Under the pieces are notes generated by a model. The model made no database searches, was not told where the DNA came from, and saw nothing but the letters and a program-made list of their open reading frames with translations. This document shows positions 3,391-5,526 of a stretch of 5,526 bases of DNA, piece after piece. Source of the DNA: Burkholderiales bacterium (GTDB lineage: Bacteria; Pseudomonadota; Gammaproteobacteria; Burkholderiales; Burkholderiaceae_D). The stretch covers positions 1 through 5,526 of the forward strand of contig JAGWUK010000241.1 of assembly GCA_028868455.1 (NCBI GenBank). The letters run 5' to 3'. Position 1 is the stretch's first letter, and each line of letters starts with the position of its first letter. Made by a program: the position numbers and the translations under genes.

Positions 3391-5526
3391 ATGTCATCCG
3401 ACACCATCCTGGAGTCTGCTGGACTCTTGTCCGCGTCATCTTCTGCACCGTCTGAAGTGCAGCAAACGAACACCGCTACCCCTTCTGTCGATTCACCTGC
3501 GTCGCCGCCTTTGCAGGACGTGCGTCTTGACGACAAATATGCGTCGAACTCAGGGACGATTTTCCTTTCCGGCATTCAGGCACTGGTGCGCTTGCCGATG
3601 ATACAACGCCAGCGCGATCTGGCTGAAGGTTTGAATACGGCGGGTTTTATTTCAGGTTATCGCGGTTCCCCGTTGGGCGGTCTCGATGAGACATTGTGGA
3701 AAACCAAAAAATTATTAGAAGCCAGTCATGTGCAATTCGTGCCTGGCGTGAATGAAGATTTAGCTGCCACCGCAGTGTGGGGCACGCAAACGGTCGATCT
3801 GATCGGCCCGGCCAAATACGATGGCGTGTATGCGATGTGGTATGGCAAAGGCCCTGGCGTCGATCGCTGCGGTGATGTGTTCAAACATATGAACCACGCC
3901 GGCACGGCCAGACACGGCGGTGTCTTGCTGGTGGCTGGTGATGACCATGGCGCGTATTCATCGACGCTGCCGCATCAGTCCGATCATATTTTTTCTGCCT
4001 GCATGATACCGATGCTGTATCCGTGCAATGTGCAGGAATATCTGGATCTCGGTTTGCACGCCTGGGCGATGTCGCGCTTCTCCGGTTGCGCCGTCGGCTT
4101 CAAGGCGCTGGCCGACACGGTTGAATCGACGTCGTCCGTCGATGCCGATCCTTTCCGCCTGAAGATAAAAATACCTGAAGATTTTGTGATGCCGGAAGGC
4201 GGTCTCAATACGCGCCTGTCGCTCGATACGCTGGGCATACAGGCGCGCAAGCAAGAGGCGCTGATGCAGGATTACAAAATCTACGCAGCACTGGCCTATG
4301 CGCGCGCCAACAAGCTCAACCATGTCACCATCGACAGTCCGCACGCCAAGCTGGGAATTGTGGCCTCAGGCAAATCGTATCTGGATGTGCTCGAAGCGCT
4401 GGAAGAACTGGGCATTGATGAACAATTCGCTGCCGACATTGGTATCCGTCTGTACAAAGTGTCGATGCCGTGGCCGCTGGAACCGGATGGCATACGCGAA
4501 TTTGCGCAAGGTCTGGATGAGATTCTGGTGGTGGAAGAAAAACGCCAGATGGTCGAATACCAGCTCAAAGAGCAACTGTATAACTGGCGCGACGATGTGC
4601 GTCCGCGCGTGATCGGCAAGTTTGACGAAAAAGGCGAATGGGTGCATCCGCGTGGTGAATGGCTGCTGACGTCGAAGGCCGATTTCTCGGTGGCGCAAAT
4701 TGCCCGCGTGATTTCTTCGCGCATCGCCCGCTTCCACACCAGCGACCGCATCAAGGCGCGGCTGGCGTTTTTGGAAGCCAAAGATGTGGTGTTGACCAAA
4801 CAGGTCAATACACCGGCACGTCCTGCTTACTATTGCTCTGGCTGTCCGCACAATACCTCGACCAAAGTGCCGGAAGGTAGTCTGGCACTGGCCGGTATCG
4901 GTTGTCATGTGATGGCGACCGCGATTTATCCTGAATTCAATAAGCTGACGACGCATATGGGCGGCGAGGGCGCGCCGTGGATCGGTCAGGCGGCTTTTTC
5001 AACGTTGCCGCATGTGTTTCAGAATCTCGGTGACGGAACGTATTTCCATTCCGGGTATCTGGCGATCCGCGCTGCCGTCGCTGCGAAAGTGAATATCACC
5101 TACAAGATTTTGTACAACGATGCGGTCGCGATGACCGGCGGCCAACCCGTGGACGGCACGATCAGTGTGCCGATGATGGCGCAGCAGATGGCGGCTGAAG
5201 GCGTCAAGCGCATCGCGCTCGTGACAGAAGATTTATCGCGCTATGCCGATCGCTCAAATCTGCCGGCTTTCCTGACATTGCACGATCGCAAGGACATGGA
5301 TGCCGTTCAGCGTGAACTGCGTGACATCGAAGGTGCCAGCGTCCTGATTTACGATCAGACCTGCGCGGCAGAGAAACGTCGTCGCCGTAAAAAAGGCCAG
5401 TTCCCCGACCCGAATCAACGCATGTTCATCAACGAAGCCGTCTGCGAAGGCTGCGGTGATTGCGGCGTGCAATCCAACTGTACCTCGATCTTGCCGCTGG
5501 AAACCGAGTTCGGCCGCAAGCGCGCT
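3391..5526 (+). CDS. Fused indolepyruvate (2-oxoacid) ferredoxin oxidoreductase, N-terminal 712 residues (3' end outside window)
   Basis: The frame is open from the ATG at 3391 to the window edge. The family oxidatively decarboxylates arylpyruvates such as indolepyruvate to the aryl-acetyl-CoA, passing electrons to ferredoxin, in cytoplasmic aromatic amino acid breakdown. Visible parts: a Ser/Ala/Pro/Thr-rich leader (1-43); a pyrimidine-binding domain from about 55 with GYRGSPLGGLDE (from 89); a middle domain with LGIVASGKSYLDVLEALEELG (from 321); a thiamine-pyrophosphate domain with Cys in CSGCPH (C482, C485) and GIGCH (C505) and the cofactor motif GDG-x26-N (G547 to N576); the basic patch EKRRRRKKG (661-669); and a ferredoxin-like Cys set, C685, C688, C691 and C697 (CxxCxxCx5C). 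The fused family is usually well over 1,100 residues, with a C-terminal gamma-type (POR) domain expected beyond the window. Archaeal IorA and IorB are separate subunits. A single gene with its own promoter is likely. The substrate could also be another aryl or branched 2-oxoacid. Confidence 0.95.
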   Translation, partial: MSSDTILESAGLLSASSSAPSEVQQTNTATPSVDSPASPPLQDVRLDDKYASNSGTIFLSGIQALVRLPMIQRQRDLAEGLNTAGFISGYRGSPLGGLDETLWKTKKLLEASHVQFVPGVNEDLAATAVWGTQTVDLIGPAKYDGVYAMWYGKGPGVDRCGDVFKHMNHAGTARHGGVLLVAGDDHGAYSSTLPHQSDHIFSACMIPMLYPCNVQEYLDLGLHAWAMSRFSGCAVGFKALADTVESTSSVDADPFRLKIKIPEDFVMPEGGLNTRLSLDTLGIQARKQEALMQDYKIYAALAYARANKLNHVTIDSPHAKLGIVASGKSYLDVLEALEELGIDEQFAADIGIRLYKVSMPWPLEPDGIREFAQGLDEILVVEEKRQMVEYQLKEQLYNWRDDVRPRVIGKFDEKGEWVHPRGEWLLTSKADFSVAQIARVISSRIARFHTSDRIKARLAFLEAKDVVLTKQVNTPARPAYYCSGCPHNTSTKVPEGSLALAGIGCHVMATAIYPEFNKLTTHMGGEGAPWIGQAAFSTLPHVFQNLGDGTYFHSGYLAIRAAVAAKVNITYKILYNDAVAMTGGQPVDGTISVPMMAQQMAAEGVKRIALVTEDLSRYADRSNLPAFLTLHDRKDMDAVQRELRDIEGASVLIYDQTCAAEKRRRRKKGQFPDPNQRMFINEAVCEGCGDCGVQSNCTSILPLETEFGRKRA

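Noticed and set aside
4296..4956. Two overlapping long frames on the - strand (170 and 196 codons)
   Set aside because: Both are antisense to the well-conserved oxidoreductase and are rich in Ser/Arg or His/Arg, with no family resemblance.

Overview
The window looks like a chromosomal segment of a betaproteobacterium, most likely of the family Oxalobacteraceae (Herminiimonas/Janthinobacterium/Collimonas type). The basis is moderate GC content, the style of the proteins, and a very large fused indolepyruvate:ferredoxin oxidoreductase of the kind common in that group. The assignment is by recognition and was not tested by a search.

Left part (1-2816, + strand): a compact three-gene unit. The 3' half of a sugar ABC-transporter substrate-binding protein (GltB/GtsA-like glucose/mannose type) is followed after only 3 bases by an OmpR-family response regulator. 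That gene overlaps by 8 bases the start of a membrane-bound EnvZ-type sensor histidine kinase. All phosphorelay residues are present (regulator D56, kinase H294, N/G1/G2 boxes). The gene content resembles the GltR/GtrS glucose-response system that sits beside the glucose ABC transporter in Pseudomonas. The simplest reading is that the kinase controls sugar uptake or catabolism. No permease or ATPase gene follows the kinase, so any others must lie upstream of the window.

Middle part (2817-3390): about 570 bases without a convincing gene, visibly more AT-rich than its flanks and rich in short perfect palindromes and hairpins. It holds a doubtful 46-codon reading frame on the - strand, several operator-like palindromes, and a plausible promoter plus structured leader for the next gene. 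In that leader two mutually exclusive pairings can be drawn, one of which would cover the ribosome binding site.

Right part (3391-5526, + strand, runs off the end): the first 712 codons of a fused 2-oxoacid (indolepyruvate) ferredoxin oxidoreductase. The pyrimidine-binding domain, the thiamine-pyrophosphate domain (GDG-x26-N) and a Cys cluster (CxxCxxCx5C) can be seen; the gamma-type domain lies beyond the window. It would act in aromatic amino acid (arylpyruvate) oxidation and has no evident functional link to the left unit.

No tRNA, rRNA, insertion sequence or CRISPR array was seen, and nothing that is clearly a new system. The best candidates for a second look are the ior leader and the substrate-binding protein/two-component gene order.
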